Shown here: one piece after another, positions 26,830 to 36,200 of the stretch
How the letters are laid out: each line of letters begins with the position of its first letter
How positions within the stretch are numbered: position 1 is the first letter of the stretch
NCBI GenBank assembly: GCA_045110335.1
Contig: JBGCGB010000033.1
Location: 1-64,000, forward strand
Direction: 5' to 3'
Length of the DNA: 64,000 nucleotides
From: CALBPI01 sp045110335
GTDB taxonomy: Bacteria > Pseudomonadota > Gammaproteobacteria > Steroidobacterales > Woeseiaceae
Translations under genes and position numbers: made by a program
The notes under the pieces: model-generated
What the model was told of the DNA's origin: nothing
Database searches by the model: none
What the model saw: the letters and a program-made list of their open reading frames with translations, nothing else

Positions 26830-28101
26830 ATCGACACCGGAAATATCGTTGAGACCCGCTCGTGCGTGTCTAAACAGTAAGAAACTCAATCCGCCATAAG
26901 CGATAACCAATAGGACGAGCGGCCACGTCAGCGCGTCCGTAAAAATACTGGCAAGCCCTACGAATATGATCGAGAGCAGCAACCTCAAATACTCTGGCGC
27001 GATCCCACGTGCCCGATTATCACTGAATATGCCAATATTGATCAGCAACCAACACAGCAAGCTGTTCATGAGCAATGTAATCGATAGGTTGCCGGCAAAC
27101 CTCTCCTCAACGCCAATACTCATGACCACGGCAATCGCGAATTGAAACATCAGGTAGAAGTCGAGCCGGCGGGAACGTAGCGGCGAGTACTTTTCAAAAT
27201 CGTTGAGTGATCGCTGCGGCGCAGGCGCCGACACCTGCATATCCCGAGGACGCCAACCGGTACGTCCAAACCAAATGCCCAATTTATCGCGCCATCGGCG
27301 TGTTCTGACGGCGTCGAACCACAAATATTGATACACCTGCAGGTTCGCGGTAAGCGGATTGAAACTGGCCAGCGGCTTGCGCACGCCGAATACAACAGGG
27401 TCAGAAGCCAGTTCGGGCTGAAATGTGCCAAACAGTCGATCCCAAACAACCAAAATGCCGCCGTAGTTCTTATCAATGTATGCGGCGTTCTGCGCGTGAT
27501 GCACACGATGGTTAGACGGCGTGACAAAAACACGATCAACCCAGCCCAAGGTACCGACGTGTCGGGTATGCACCCAAAACTGGTAAATCAAATCAATCGA
27601 AGCAACCGTTACGAACACTTTAACCGGCAAGCCAACAAGAAACATTGGAATGTAAACCGTCCAGCCGACGAGAAAGTCGGTACTGGTCTGGCGAAGCGCC
27701 GTCGTCAGGTTATATTCCTCGCTTTGATGGTGGACGCTATGCGCGGCCCAAAACAGGCTGCGTTCATGACCTAGGCGATGCTTCCAATAATAAAAAAAAT
27801 CCCAAGCCAATAAGGCTAATACCCAACACAACACACCGCGTGGGGATGCGTCAAACCAGGTTTCAGGCATACGGTACCAGGCCCAATGCTCGAGCACATA
27901 AGCGAAAACAACCAACCCGACAAGCTTGCTGAAAATCCCTGTCGCAGTGCTCATCGCACCGGCGCTGAGACTTCCCATCGCATCCGGTAGACGAACGAAC
28001 TGTGTACCGCGGCGATAGTCCACAATCCATTCGACCACGATGGCCAGTAGGAAAAATGGCACGGCTAACCCTATCAAATCCAACCTGACACCCCGTGCCA
28101 A
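26812..28101 (-). CDS. Fatty acid hydroxylase/sterol desaturase superfamily membrane protein
   Basis: A 429-residue integral membrane di-iron protein with the three histidine clusters HRLGH, HSVHH and HRVHH (plus HTRH) of the sterol desaturase/fatty acid hydroxylase family. About seven or eight hydrophobic segments; the extra C-terminal membrane block (about 325-415) goes beyond the catalytic domain. The family inserts oxygen or double bonds into lipids at the membrane. The longest frame starts with TTG; another TTG 6 codons in has a GGGGTG 5 nt before it, so the exact start is unsure. Only 62 nt separate it from the divergent decarboxylase gene. Confidence 0.88.
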   Translation of the reverse strand: MARGVRLDLIGLAVPFFLLAIVVEWIVDYRRGTQFVRLPDAMGSLSAGAMSTATGIFSKLVGLVVFAYVLEHWAWYRMPETWFDASPRGVLCWVLALLAWDFFYYWKHRLGHERSLFWAAHSVHHQSEEYNLTTALRQTSTDFLVGWTVYIPMFLVGLPVKVFVTVASIDLIYQFWVHTRHVGTLGWVDRVFVTPSNHRVHHAQNAAYIDKNYGGILVVWDRLFGTFQPELASDPVVFGVRKPLASFNPLTANLQVYQYLWFDAVRTRRWRDKLGIWFGRTGWRPRDMQVSAPAPQRSLNDFEKYSPLRSRRLDFYLMFQFAIAVVMSIGVEERFAGNLSITLLMNSLLCWLLINIGIFSDNRARGIAPEYLRLLLSIIFVGLASIFTDALTWPLVLLVIAYGGLSFLLFRHARAGLNDISGVDSPGLL

Positions 28102-28163
28102 ACACTCAGGTTTTCTTATAGACTACGACGACATCAATAAGCAAGCGTAGGTGGTATCAAAGA

Positions 28164-29540
28164 ATGTCAGGATTTAGCGTTTATGACGACACTGAGCTAT
28201 CGATGCTTGCCGAAACCGTCGCAACCCTCGCTGCCGGCTATAGCGACCTACCGTCCACTGAAAACTCCCGTTTAGATAATCAAACAGCGATGCAGACGGT
28301 GCTTAACGAAGTCGCGACCCGCATGCATGACAACTATCCCTATGCGCATCCGCTCTATGCCGGCCAGATGTTGAAGCCGCCGCACCCGATTGCAAGGATC
28401 GCCTACCAAATGGCCATGTGGGTTAACCCCAATAATCATGCGTTGGACGGTGGACGGGCGAGCTCGGCGATGGAAAAAGAAACAGTCAGCGAAATTGCGG
28501 CCATGTTTGGCATGACGCCATTCTTGGGACACTTGACCAGCAGTGGCACGTTAGCCAATTTCGAGGCGCTGTGGATTGCCGGTATGGAAAAGCCCGGGAA
28601 GATTGTTGCGAGCTCATCAGACGCCCACTACACGCATGCACGACTGACCAAAGTGCTCCACCTGCCCTACCAACCTGTCGGCATCGATTCGCAAGGCTGC
28701 ATGGACATGGGCGCACTGGAAGCGCTCGCCAAGCAAGGCAATTTGGGCACGGTAGTCGTCACCGCAGGAACGACAAGCTTTGGTGCCGTCGATCCTGTCG
28801 ATCAGGTGATCGCACTTTCAGCGCAATACGATTTCCGCGTGCATGTTGATGCCGCCTATGGCGGATACTTCATGATCGCCGATCTGCCCGATGCCTTGCG
28901 CGTTCGCTATGATGCGATTCAACAAGCTGACAGTCTTGCTATCGACCCGCACAAGCACGGCCTACAGCCGTACGGATGCGGTTGCGTGCTTTTTAAAGAC
29001 CCTGCCGTCGGTAGGCACTACAAACACGATTCTCCCTACACTTACTTTTCATCCGACGAACTACATTTGGGTGAAATCAGTATCGAATGCTCCCGTGCGG
29101 GAGCCGCGGCGGTCGCGCTTCGCGCCACCCAGTCCCTACTTCCATTGCTACCCAGAAGCGAATTCTCATCGATGCTAGACCGATGTCGCGCAGCAGCCGA
29201 TCAACTGACCGCACTACTATCTGCGGACCAGAGATTTATCGTGATACAACCACCACAGTTGGACATCATTATCTGGGCCGTGCGCAGCGAAAGCATCGCG
29301 AAGTCATCTGATCTGGCACAACAGATTTTTGATCAATGCGCCGAAGATGACCTGCATCTTGCGCTGATCGAAGTGGACGCAGAACGGCTCCATGATGGTT
29401 TCGCGGCCATAACGCGGGACCGCCCAACACTAACTTGCCTGAGAAGTTGTTTGATGAAGCCGGAGCACGTTGATTGGTGTGATGAAATTGCAAAGCGGCT
29501 TTCCCATGCAACGTCGACCGTCATGGATTCTGCGTCATGA
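28164..29540 (+). CDS. PLP-dependent group II amino acid decarboxylase
   Basis: A 458-residue fold-type I PLP enzyme with HVDAAYGGYF (cofactor aspartate), the cofactor lysine Lys264 in DPHKHGLQPYG, and substrate-site LTSSGTLANFEALW. This matches the pyridoxal-dependent decarboxylase family (aromatic amino acid, glutamate, diaminobutyrate and aspartate decarboxylases). Residues do not allow a confident substrate choice. It diverges from the desaturase-family gene and its end overlaps the convergent fluC gene by 6 nt. Ribosome site is weak. Confidence 0.9.
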   Translation: MSGFSVYDDTELSMLAETVATLAAGYSDLPSTENSRLDNQTAMQTVLNEVATRMHDNYPYAHPLYAGQMLKPPHPIARIAYQMAMWVNPNNHALDGGRASSAMEKETVSEIAAMFGMTPFLGHLTSSGTLANFEALWIAGMEKPGKIVASSSDAHYTHARLTKVLHLPYQPVGIDSQGCMDMGALEALAKQGNLGTVVVTAGTTSFGAVDPVDQVIALSAQYDFRVHVDAAYGGYFMIADLPDALRVRYDAIQQADSLAIDPHKHGLQPYGCGCVLFKDPAVGRHYKHDSPYTYFSSDELHLGEISIECSRAGAAAVALRATQSLLPLLPRSEFSSMLDRCRAAADQLTALLSADQRFIVIQPPQLDIIIWAVRSESIAKSSDLAQQIFDQCAEDDLHLALIEVDAERLHDGFAAITRDRPTLTCLRSCLMKPEHVDWCDEIAKRLSHATSTVMDSAS

Positions 29541-29912
29541 AAACTGGCGCGCCAGACCGACGCCGATCGTCAACGCCACTAGCGACAACGCCAGATTCAG
29601 CAACGCGTACCCGGAAGCAAAAAATGTCTGACCTTGCGCATGCATTGAATGCACTTCCAGCGCCAACGCAGACATCGTCGTAAACGCACCGCAAAAGCCA
29701 GTCGCTAGCATGGACCTACCTTGACCGCTCCACCATTCGATATCGCGAACACTGAAACGGTAGAACAACCAGCCCATTAGCAAACAACCCAAAGTGTTGA
29801 CTAGCAACGTCGACGCGAGCATGCCGCCAAAACGGTGAAGACCGACATTGACAAGGTGGCGAGCGGCCGCGCCAAGCGCACCGCCCATTGCCACCCAGAA
29901 AACAGCCGCCAT
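29535..29912 (-). CDS. crcB: Fluoride ion channel FluC/CrcB, with altered phenylalanine box
   Basis: A 125-residue four-helix protein, the family's normal length, with GALGAAARHL near the N-terminus, the pore asparagine in LLVNTLG (Asn39) and GFCGAFTTMSAL. It forms a dual-topology dimer that lets toxic fluoride leave the cell. The usual TTFSxF phenylalanine box reads TTMSAL here, Met80 and Leu83. I chose the ATG at 29912, with AGGCGG 9 nt upstream; the frame is open 59 codons further but that part lies in the upstream gene. It follows the nitronate monooxygenase gene by 13 nt. Confidence 0.92.
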   Translation of the reverse strand: MAAVFWVAMGGALGAAARHLVNVGLHRFGGMLASTLLVNTLGCLLMGWLFYRFSVRDIEWWSGQGRSMLATGFCGAFTTMSALALEVHSMHAQGQTFFASGYALLNLALSLVALTIGVGLARQFS

Positions 29913-29925
29913 ACCGTTCGTCCGC

Positions 29926-30897
29926 CTAGCCGGTCTGACCCATGATCTCAGCCCGTACGCGATGGTACTCATCGACCATCTGATCAACGAGTTCTGATAC
30001 CGGGATAATTTCGTCGATCGAACCAACACCTTGTCCGGCACCCCAGATGTCTTTCCATGCTTTCGCCTTGGTGTTGCCACCGCTACCAAAGTTCATCGTC
30101 GACTTATCTGCCTCAGGTAGCTGATCGGGGTCCATACCCGCTTTCTCAATACTTGGCCGTAAGTAGTTGCCATGGACACCGGTAAACAGGGAGCTGTAGA
30201 CAATATCGGCAGCCGCGCTCTCCACTAACATTTGTTTGTAACCTGGATCCGCGTTCGCTTCTTTTGTCGCGATAAACCGCGAACCGATATAAGCCATATC
30301 AGCACCGATCGCTTGTGCTGCCAGCACATCGCGACCCGATGTCATCGCGCCAGACAGCAACAATGCGCCGTCAAACTCTTTGCGAATTTCCTTCACAAGC
30401 GCAAAGGGACTCAATGCCCCGGCGTGACCACCAGCACCGGCACAGACGGCAATAATGCCATCAACACCCTCCGAGATTGCTTTACGCGCATGCCGGAGAT
30501 TGATCACATCGTGAAAGACAACGCCGCCATAGCTGTGCGCCGCTTCGACGATCTCTTTAGGCGGACGAAGGCTTGTAATAATGATCGGCACTTTGGCTTT
30601 CACGCAACTCATCATGTCAGCCATCAATCGATCATTACTACCGTGACAAATTTGATTCACAGCAAACGGTGCGATGTGTTTTTCAGGATGCTTTTGTCGC
30701 TCAGCTTCTAACGTCTCACTGATTTCAGCAAGCCAGTCATCCAACAGCGGTTGAGGACGGGCGTTCAACGCCGGAAATGATCCGACGATACCAGCCTTGC
30801 ATTGCTCGATCACCAAAGCCGGACCGGAAACAATGAACATTGGCGCAGCCACGACGGGGAGTCGCAAGCTTCCTTGAAGAACAGGAGGTAAAGACAT
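29926..30897 (-). CDS. Nitronate monooxygenase family flavoprotein (2-nitropropane dioxygenase-like)
   Basis: A 323-residue TIM-barrel FMN enzyme with the opening LPVVAAPMFIVSGP, an FMN-binding GAGGHAG turn, and the phosphate-binding region GADMAYIGSRFIATKEA. The family oxidises alkyl nitronates such as propionate-3-nitronate; some members are enoyl-ACP reductase-like. It is co-directional with fluC directly after it and begins 71 nt after tamB ends. Precise substrate unknown. Confidence 0.9.
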   Translation of the reverse strand: MSLPPVLQGSLRLPVVAAPMFIVSGPALVIEQCKAGIVGSFPALNARPQPLLDDWLAEISETLEAERQKHPEKHIAPFAVNQICHGSNDRLMADMMSCVKAKVPIIITSLRPPKEIVEAAHSYGGVVFHDVINLRHARKAISEGVDGIIAVCAGAGGHAGALSPFALVKEIRKEFDGALLLSGAMTSGRDVLAAQAIGADMAYIGSRFIATKEANADPGYKQMLVESAAADIVYSSLFTGVHGNYLRPSIEKAGMDPDQLPEADKSTMNFGSGGNTKAKAWKDIWGAGQGVGSIDEIIPVSELVDQMVDEYHRVRAEIMGQTG

Positions 30898-30968
30898 GGA
30901 AATCCTTCATTGATCAAACATTGGGTAGAGTATACGTGCGCGCAAAGCGCCGCGATAGAACGACGTGC

Positions 30969-33900
30969 CTAACGGCCCACCGAGTAAATAAGATCAACCG
31001 ATTGTGTTTCGCCAGAGCTGGATTCCAAAGAAAGCCGTTCATTGATTTTTAGGCGTAACAACACACTGCTCACCTGATCAAAGACACCGTATGCATATTG
31101 CAGATAAAGATTGGATGACAACGACTTACCGGCGAGCAACCGACCGTTTCGCCCACTACCCGCAATCGTCAGCGAATCCAGACCAACGGCTTCCCTGATC
31201 CCATCCGTAACACCTAACGCCTGTCGCAGGCCCAACGTCAATGCCGCATCGGCAAGCCCAGCACCGTCACCCGCACTAGTCGCGCCCAGGTTTCGTCCGG
31301 TCAGCAGCAAACTGAACGCTTCCGCATCAGGCAGCGACGGGTTCGAAAACAGCGATGATTGCAAAGCAGTGGGCGTGCCGGTGACATCAATGCCGACCGT
31401 GTAATCGTCGACCTCACGCAAAGCACGCACGTCCAATCGAGGCTCATCCAGTGGCCCGTTAAAGATCAGTCGCCCACGACTGACGTCCAGCTTCTGTCCA
31501 TAAGCAGCATAGGTAGCATCCGTCAGCGTCATTGTGCCGACACCGGTCGGGGCTGCGCCGGCCTCTTGCGTCAAAGCTAAATCACCCGACAATGCCGTTC
31601 TCAAACCAAAGCCGGCCAACTGTACTTGATCGGAAAGCCGAATCGATAAATCCAGCGCACCTGAAAGCGCGCCCGAATCTCGCGTCACCACAAGCTCGCC
31701 CGCCTCATCATAGACACGACTATCTGACGAAACGCGCACCGCACTGGCTGGCAATTCCCGCACCGTAACGCTCGCCTCATCAACTGTGACATTGCCGTTC
31801 AACGTGTATCCCTGAGGGTTCGCATTTAACGCCAAACCAAGGCTTGCAACACCCTGCATATCCGGCAAGTCGATAAACCGAAAACGATCAGCGCTGAGCT
31901 TACCGGTCAATTGCGGTCCGCTTTCTTCGGTCAATAAGACGACAGCATCAAGCGAAAAATCACCGTCGCCCGAGCGACCATTCACCGTCGTCGTTACACG
32001 GTCGCTGGAATTCGCATCAGCGGAAATGGTCATATCCTGGAGCGTCACCCCTAACGGCAGCAAGGTCATATTCAAGTCCGTCACGCGAGCGCTACTGTTA
32101 AGCTGCGGAGAACTTCGTGTGCCAGATACCGTTATGTCGACATTGGTCATGCCCCCATCGAAAACGAACGCTTCATGCAACCCGTTGAGCCCATCGAGTT
32201 GCTGGCTGTTAATAGTCACTGTGCCCGCTATCGGCGACGCCGGTGCCAGCCAGTTATCGAAAGCGAGATCGACATTCACATTGGCAGCCTGATCGATATC
32301 CGCCTTTCCACGTACGGATAAGGCACCATCACTCAAAACAAAGCTGGATTCGATCGGTGCCACAACTACGGTTTTTTGCTGCTCGGTCCCAGTGCTAGCG
32401 TTAGTGCGCATCACGGTAAGTTCAGGCACCGATAATCGACCTTCCCCACTCAACGTATCTATCGCCCCATCCAGTTCAAAAGAACCCGAGATACCACCCG
32501 AGATTGCCCATGAGGGCAACAGTAGTTTCGCAAAGACGCCCACATTCGGTAAATTGATCTCGGCCCGTGACGACAACCGGCCGTCCTCCCAGTTGCCTTC
32601 ACCACACAGCGACAAAGCATCATCGGCGACCAGACAAAAAGGCGCCACTCGAATCTTCTCAGCGGCAACGTTTAGTGCAACAGAAGACTCAAGCGCAACC
32701 GGAGACAATTCCTCTGAGAACGCAATTGAACTCGCACTCAGCGTTTTGACAGTGCCTTGCCAACGAGATTGGTCATAGTCGCCTGCCAGCGACGTCGTCA
32801 CCGCGAGCGTATCGTCGAGGCGCGCCGAGAATGCGACACGATGATCTCGCATTGACCCGCCCGAGGACAGCGTCAAACGCTCAATAGTGCGTTCTCCGAT
32901 CATCAATTGATTCGCCGTCAACTCGATGTCGCCGCGCTCGCGCGACCACGCTACCGTGGCGTCCAAGCCGTCCATCCGGTAGTCGCCATAGGCGATCGAA
33001 GACGGCTCGATACGTGCGGAGATGATGGGCTGTTGGATCGTGCCATTGACCGTGCCATCAGCCTTCAGTGTGCCGCTCAATTCGTCTATCAACCCGCCAA
33101 GTTCAGGTGCATCGATACTGACTACCAGGGAAAGGTTACCCGTCAAATCGAGCCTCCCATTCAACGTTGCCGTGTTGTCTCCAACTTCAAAGATCAGCGA
33201 CTCAAAATCGATGATGTCTTGACGGTACGCCAATGCCCCGTCGGCCGAAATGGTTTGACCGGAGATCGAACCCGATGTCTCAACAATGTCAGCGGTTGCC
33301 TGAAGACCATTGGTGGTATCGATTACCACTACGTAGCGACCATTCAGATCGCCGTCTGCCACGGGTGAAATCAACGCTAAAGGTAATGCCTCTAGGACGA
33401 CTTCGCCGTTAAAACGATCGACTCCCTCCGGTGTCCCGTTCACACTGACCTCGCCACCACGATCGAGATTCAGATTGGCAAGGCCTAAGGTCGGACTCAG
33501 GAATACGCCGGCAACCCGGGCACTAAGCTCGCCCTCAACTCTCTTGTCCCCGCCCACCCCCGACTCAAGCATTGCCGTCCAGTCACCGTAACGACCATTC
33601 ACAGTGACCGTCGGACGCTCAAGCCAGAGCGGGCCATCTCCGCTACGGAGCTCAACGCGGTCTGTCGCCGACTCAAGCGAAATTGTTACGGGCTCGCCGA
33701 CGGGGACGTCGACATGGCCGCGAGTTTCTACCACGTAAGGCGACCGCAGATCGTGCGCCACACGATAGCGCGCACGGTCGCCATTAAGACGCAGCGTCCC
33801 CGCAGGCGCACTACCCTCGTCCGATGACATCGCCCAGCTAATCTCCAATGCGGCCGGCAATGCTTCATTGATCGCAATTGATCCGACGCCCTCGATTAGC

Positions 33901-34463
33901 CATCGCGCTTGTTGTACACGAGCTTCGGCAAGCTCTATCTGCCCATCATCCAAAGATCCGCGTAATACAACTTCATCAATCACGGTCGAACCGGTTTCCT
34001 CAGTTTCTGCAGACTTAATGATCACGTTAATCAAGCGGAATTCATTGACATCAACACGTAGCGGCAATGACAGTGGTTCGATCGCCGGGATCACAATATC
34101 CGCAGGACCCGCCGCCGGCTCGGAAGAAGGGAGGGTCAGCACCACATCTTGCGCCTTAAATCGGTCAATACCGAGTCGGCGAAAATTCCAGAGAATTGAC
34201 GGATCAACTTTGGCCGCGATCAACGCTACATGCAGATCCAATGCTACCGTCTCGTAATGGATACCCGATAAAATAAGGCCATCCAAGAAACTTCCTTTAA
34301 CCTCGGCAATCTGTAAACCAGCCACTCTTTGGGTGACTTGATCGGCGGCAAAGCGTGTTCCTGACGAGGTGCCGAGCAACCAGTACAGTGACAGGCAGAC
34401 CATGATCAAAAGCCCCAGCACGAGATAGCCGACGCGCCGCAACCAGACAACGCCGAGCCTCAT
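30969..34463 (-). CDS. tamB: Translocation and assembly module subunit TamB
   Basis: A 1164-residue AsmA-like protein: an N-terminal signal anchor (VGYLVLGLLIMVCLSLYWLLG), a very long beta-taco-like repeat region rich in short beta strands, and a C-terminal DUF490 domain with SGRNGRLLAGKSLSSNLYLQY and a final LIYSVGR. TamB spans the periplasm and, with TamA, supports phospholipid transport to, and protein assembly in, the outer membrane. Its ATG overlaps the tamA stop (ATGA). Size is normal for the family. Confidence 0.94.
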   Translation of the reverse strand: MRLGVVWLRRVGYLVLGLLIMVCLSLYWLLGTSSGTRFAADQVTQRVAGLQIAEVKGSFLDGLILSGIHYETVALDLHVALIAAKVDPSILWNFRRLGIDRFKAQDVVLTLPSSEPAAGPADIVIPAIEPLSLPLRVDVNEFRLINVIIKSAETEETGSTVIDEVVLRGSLDDGQIELAEARVQQARWLIEGVGSIAINEALPAALEISWAMSSDEGSAPAGTLRLNGDRARYRVAHDLRSPYVVETRGHVDVPVGEPVTISLESATDRVELRSGDGPLWLERPTVTVNGRYGDWTAMLESGVGGDKRVEGELSARVAGVFLSPTLGLANLNLDRGGEVSVNGTPEGVDRFNGEVVLEALPLALISPVADGDLNGRYVVVIDTTNGLQATADIVETSGSISGQTISADGALAYRQDIIDFESLIFEVGDNTATLNGRLDLTGNLSLVVSIDAPELGGLIDELSGTLKADGTVNGTIQQPIISARIEPSSIAYGDYRMDGLDATVAWSRERGDIELTANQLMIGERTIERLTLSSGGSMRDHRVAFSARLDDTLAVTTSLAGDYDQSRWQGTVKTLSASSIAFSEELSPVALESSVALNVAAEKIRVAPFCLVADDALSLCGEGNWEDGRLSSRAEINLPNVGVFAKLLLPSWAISGGISGSFELDGAIDTLSGEGRLSVPELTVMRTNASTGTEQQKTVVVAPIESSFVLSDGALSVRGKADIDQAANVNVDLAFDNWLAPASPIAGTVTINSQQLDGLNGLHEAFVFDGGMTNVDITVSGTRSSPQLNSSARVTDLNMTLLPLGVTLQDMTISADANSSDRVTTTVNGRSGDGDFSLDAVVLLTEESGPQLTGKLSADRFRFIDLPDMQGVASLGLALNANPQGYTLNGNVTVDEASVTVRELPASAVRVSSDSRVYDEAGELVVTRDSGALSGALDLSIRLSDQVQLAGFGLRTALSGDLALTQEAGAAPTGVGTMTLTDATYAAYGQKLDVSRGRLIFNGPLDEPRLDVRALREVDDYTVGIDVTGTPTALQSSLFSNPSLPDAEAFSLLLTGRNLGATSAGDGAGLADAALTLGLRQALGVTDGIREAVGLDSLTIAGSGRNGRLLAGKSLSSNLYLQYAYGVFDQVSSVLLRLKINERLSLESSSGETQSVDLIYSVGR

Positions 34464-36160
34464 AAATCGACTCCGAAGTTGATATGCAACCGAAGACCGT
34501 CATCGTCGAGCGGCTTGGCCAAGTACGCTCTTAGTGGTCCTACCGGCGAACGCCAAACGACGCCCAAACCGACACCGGTGCGCGGATCAATATTGGCGTC
34601 ATTGAAGGCGTTGCCGCTATCTACAAATGCAGCGACTCCCCATGCGCCTTTCAACGTGTGCTCGTACTCGATACTTGCTGTAGCCAATTGGCTGCCACCG
34701 ATCACCTCCCCATCATCGTTTGTTGGGCCGATTCTCTGGTAGCCATACCCGCGAACACTATTATCTCCGCCGGCGAAAAAACGAACGGATGGTGGTAGCT
34801 CTTCAAACGATTGCTGCCAGGTTGCACCTAGCTCTCCGCGTAACGATAAACGGCCACGCTCGCCGATCGGAATCAATCGTCGATAGCGGACATAGGCCTG
34901 TAGAAAATCCGTGCTGGACAACAGGGATGCCGTAGCGCCGCGCAATCGCATCTCGAGCGAACTACCCTTGCGCGGATTAGCGGCGTTGTCAGACACGCGC
35001 CGGGACAAGCCCATCACCGGAATTAACAACGTGGCATTATCGGTTACATCGGCGACCGTAAAACGGCTTTCCCCGATGGAGATACCGTAACTAAACAGCC
35101 AGTCGTTTCGCAGCGCACGGGTTCGCTCGACGCCGAGTTGAAATCGTTGATCTTCAGCGGTGTCCGTTTCCTCAGATTCGAACAGCAATTCAATGGTCTG
35201 CCATTCCACTAATGGATTCTTGAGCGGCTGACGATAAGTCGCTTGTAGTTGCGACAGGACCGGCGAATAAAGCAGACCACTATCGAATTGGTGGCCTTTC
35301 CCATTAACGCGACGATTCCGGTATCCGCCCCGCACACGTGGCCCTTGGTCGGTAGACGCACCGACACCGACAAAGTAGCCAAGTTTCTCCGCAGCAGTCA
35401 GCGACACATTAATGGGCACAATGCCATCCGCCGCCGCTTCAAAGTCGGGACTAACAAGAACACGATTGAAAAACGTGGTCGCCGAAAGATCTGCCTGCAA
35501 TTGATCTAATGCCGAACGATCATAGAAACCGCCAGGCTCTAGCGTGACATACCGGCGAATCAAATCGTCATCAAGCACTTCCTGGTCGAGCCGAATGTTA
35601 CCGTAGCGATAACGCTCACCGCTTTGCACATGCAAAACAACATCTGCAGCTTGCTCAGTTGGAAAAACATTAAGCTCGCGTTTGGTGAAACGCGCGTCGA
35701 GGAAACCGAAATTACTCAACGTGAGCTGCAGGCTGCGCTTCAATGCCTCGTAACGTTGATGGAGCGCCGGATCACCCGGCTTCGGTTCACGCCCAGCCAA
35801 GGACTGAATCGCCGGTAACGATGCTGCATCGCCGTCGATCGACACATCGACCTGCCGAAACAAGACCTGTTCGCCTCGCCGCACCTTAACCGCGAGCGAC
35901 CAACACGTGTCGCCGCCTAATCGTTCAACCTCAACCGACGGCGTGTAATAGCCGAATGGTTTCAATGCATCCTTAACGTTTTGCTCAAGCTTGTCGAGCC
36001 GGTCATCAATTTGCCAGGGCGCGGTATCGCACCGAAGCACATCAACGTTCAGATAAGCGAGCGCATTTTTTCGTAATGGCTCATCTAGACCTTCGATCGC
36101 GACTTTCGGCGCGGCATGAACGGCACCGATCAACCCCCAGAGCAAACATGCCCGTTGCAA
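34460..36160 (-). CDS. tamA: Translocation and assembly module subunit TamA (Omp85 family)
   Basis: A roughly 566-residue Omp85 protein: signal peptide, POTRA domains across the first half, and a C-terminal 16-stranded barrel with the Omp85 region VRGYGYQRIGP and a final LHINFGVDL. I start at the TTG at 36160, which has AGGG 7-9 nt upstream and gives a compact signal peptide (LQRACLLWGLIGAVHA). A GTG at 36244 would add 28 residues and overlap the amidohydrolase gene by 44 nt; it is the other possible start. Partner of tamB next to it. Confidence 0.92.
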   Translation of the reverse strand: MQRACLLWGLIGAVHAAPKVAIEGLDEPLRKNALAYLNVDVLRCDTAPWQIDDRLDKLEQNVKDALKPFGYYTPSVEVERLGGDTCWSLAVKVRRGEQVLFRQVDVSIDGDAASLPAIQSLAGREPKPGDPALHQRYEALKRSLQLTLSNFGFLDARFTKRELNVFPTEQAADVVLHVQSGERYRYGNIRLDQEVLDDDLIRRYVTLEPGGFYDRSALDQLQADLSATTFFNRVLVSPDFEAAADGIVPINVSLTAAEKLGYFVGVGASTDQGPRVRGGYRNRRVNGKGHQFDSGLLYSPVLSQLQATYRQPLKNPLVEWQTIELLFESEETDTAEDQRFQLGVERTRALRNDWLFSYGISIGESRFTVADVTDNATLLIPVMGLSRRVSDNAANPRKGSSLEMRLRGATASLLSSTDFLQAYVRYRRLIPIGERGRLSLRGELGATWQQSFEELPPSVRFFAGGDNSVRGYGYQRIGPTNDDGEVIGGSQLATASIEYEHTLKGAWGVAAFVDSGNAFNDANIDPRTGVGLGVVWRSPVGPLRAYLAKPLDDDGLRLHINFGVDL

Positions 36161-36200
36161 GCTCGACCCTGCAACGGAAAGCCAACGGTAAGCAATCGCG

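Noticed and set aside
30232..30711. A 159-codon plus-strand open frame
   Set aside because: Antisense to the nitronate monooxygenase gene; composition is that of a reverse-strand shadow.
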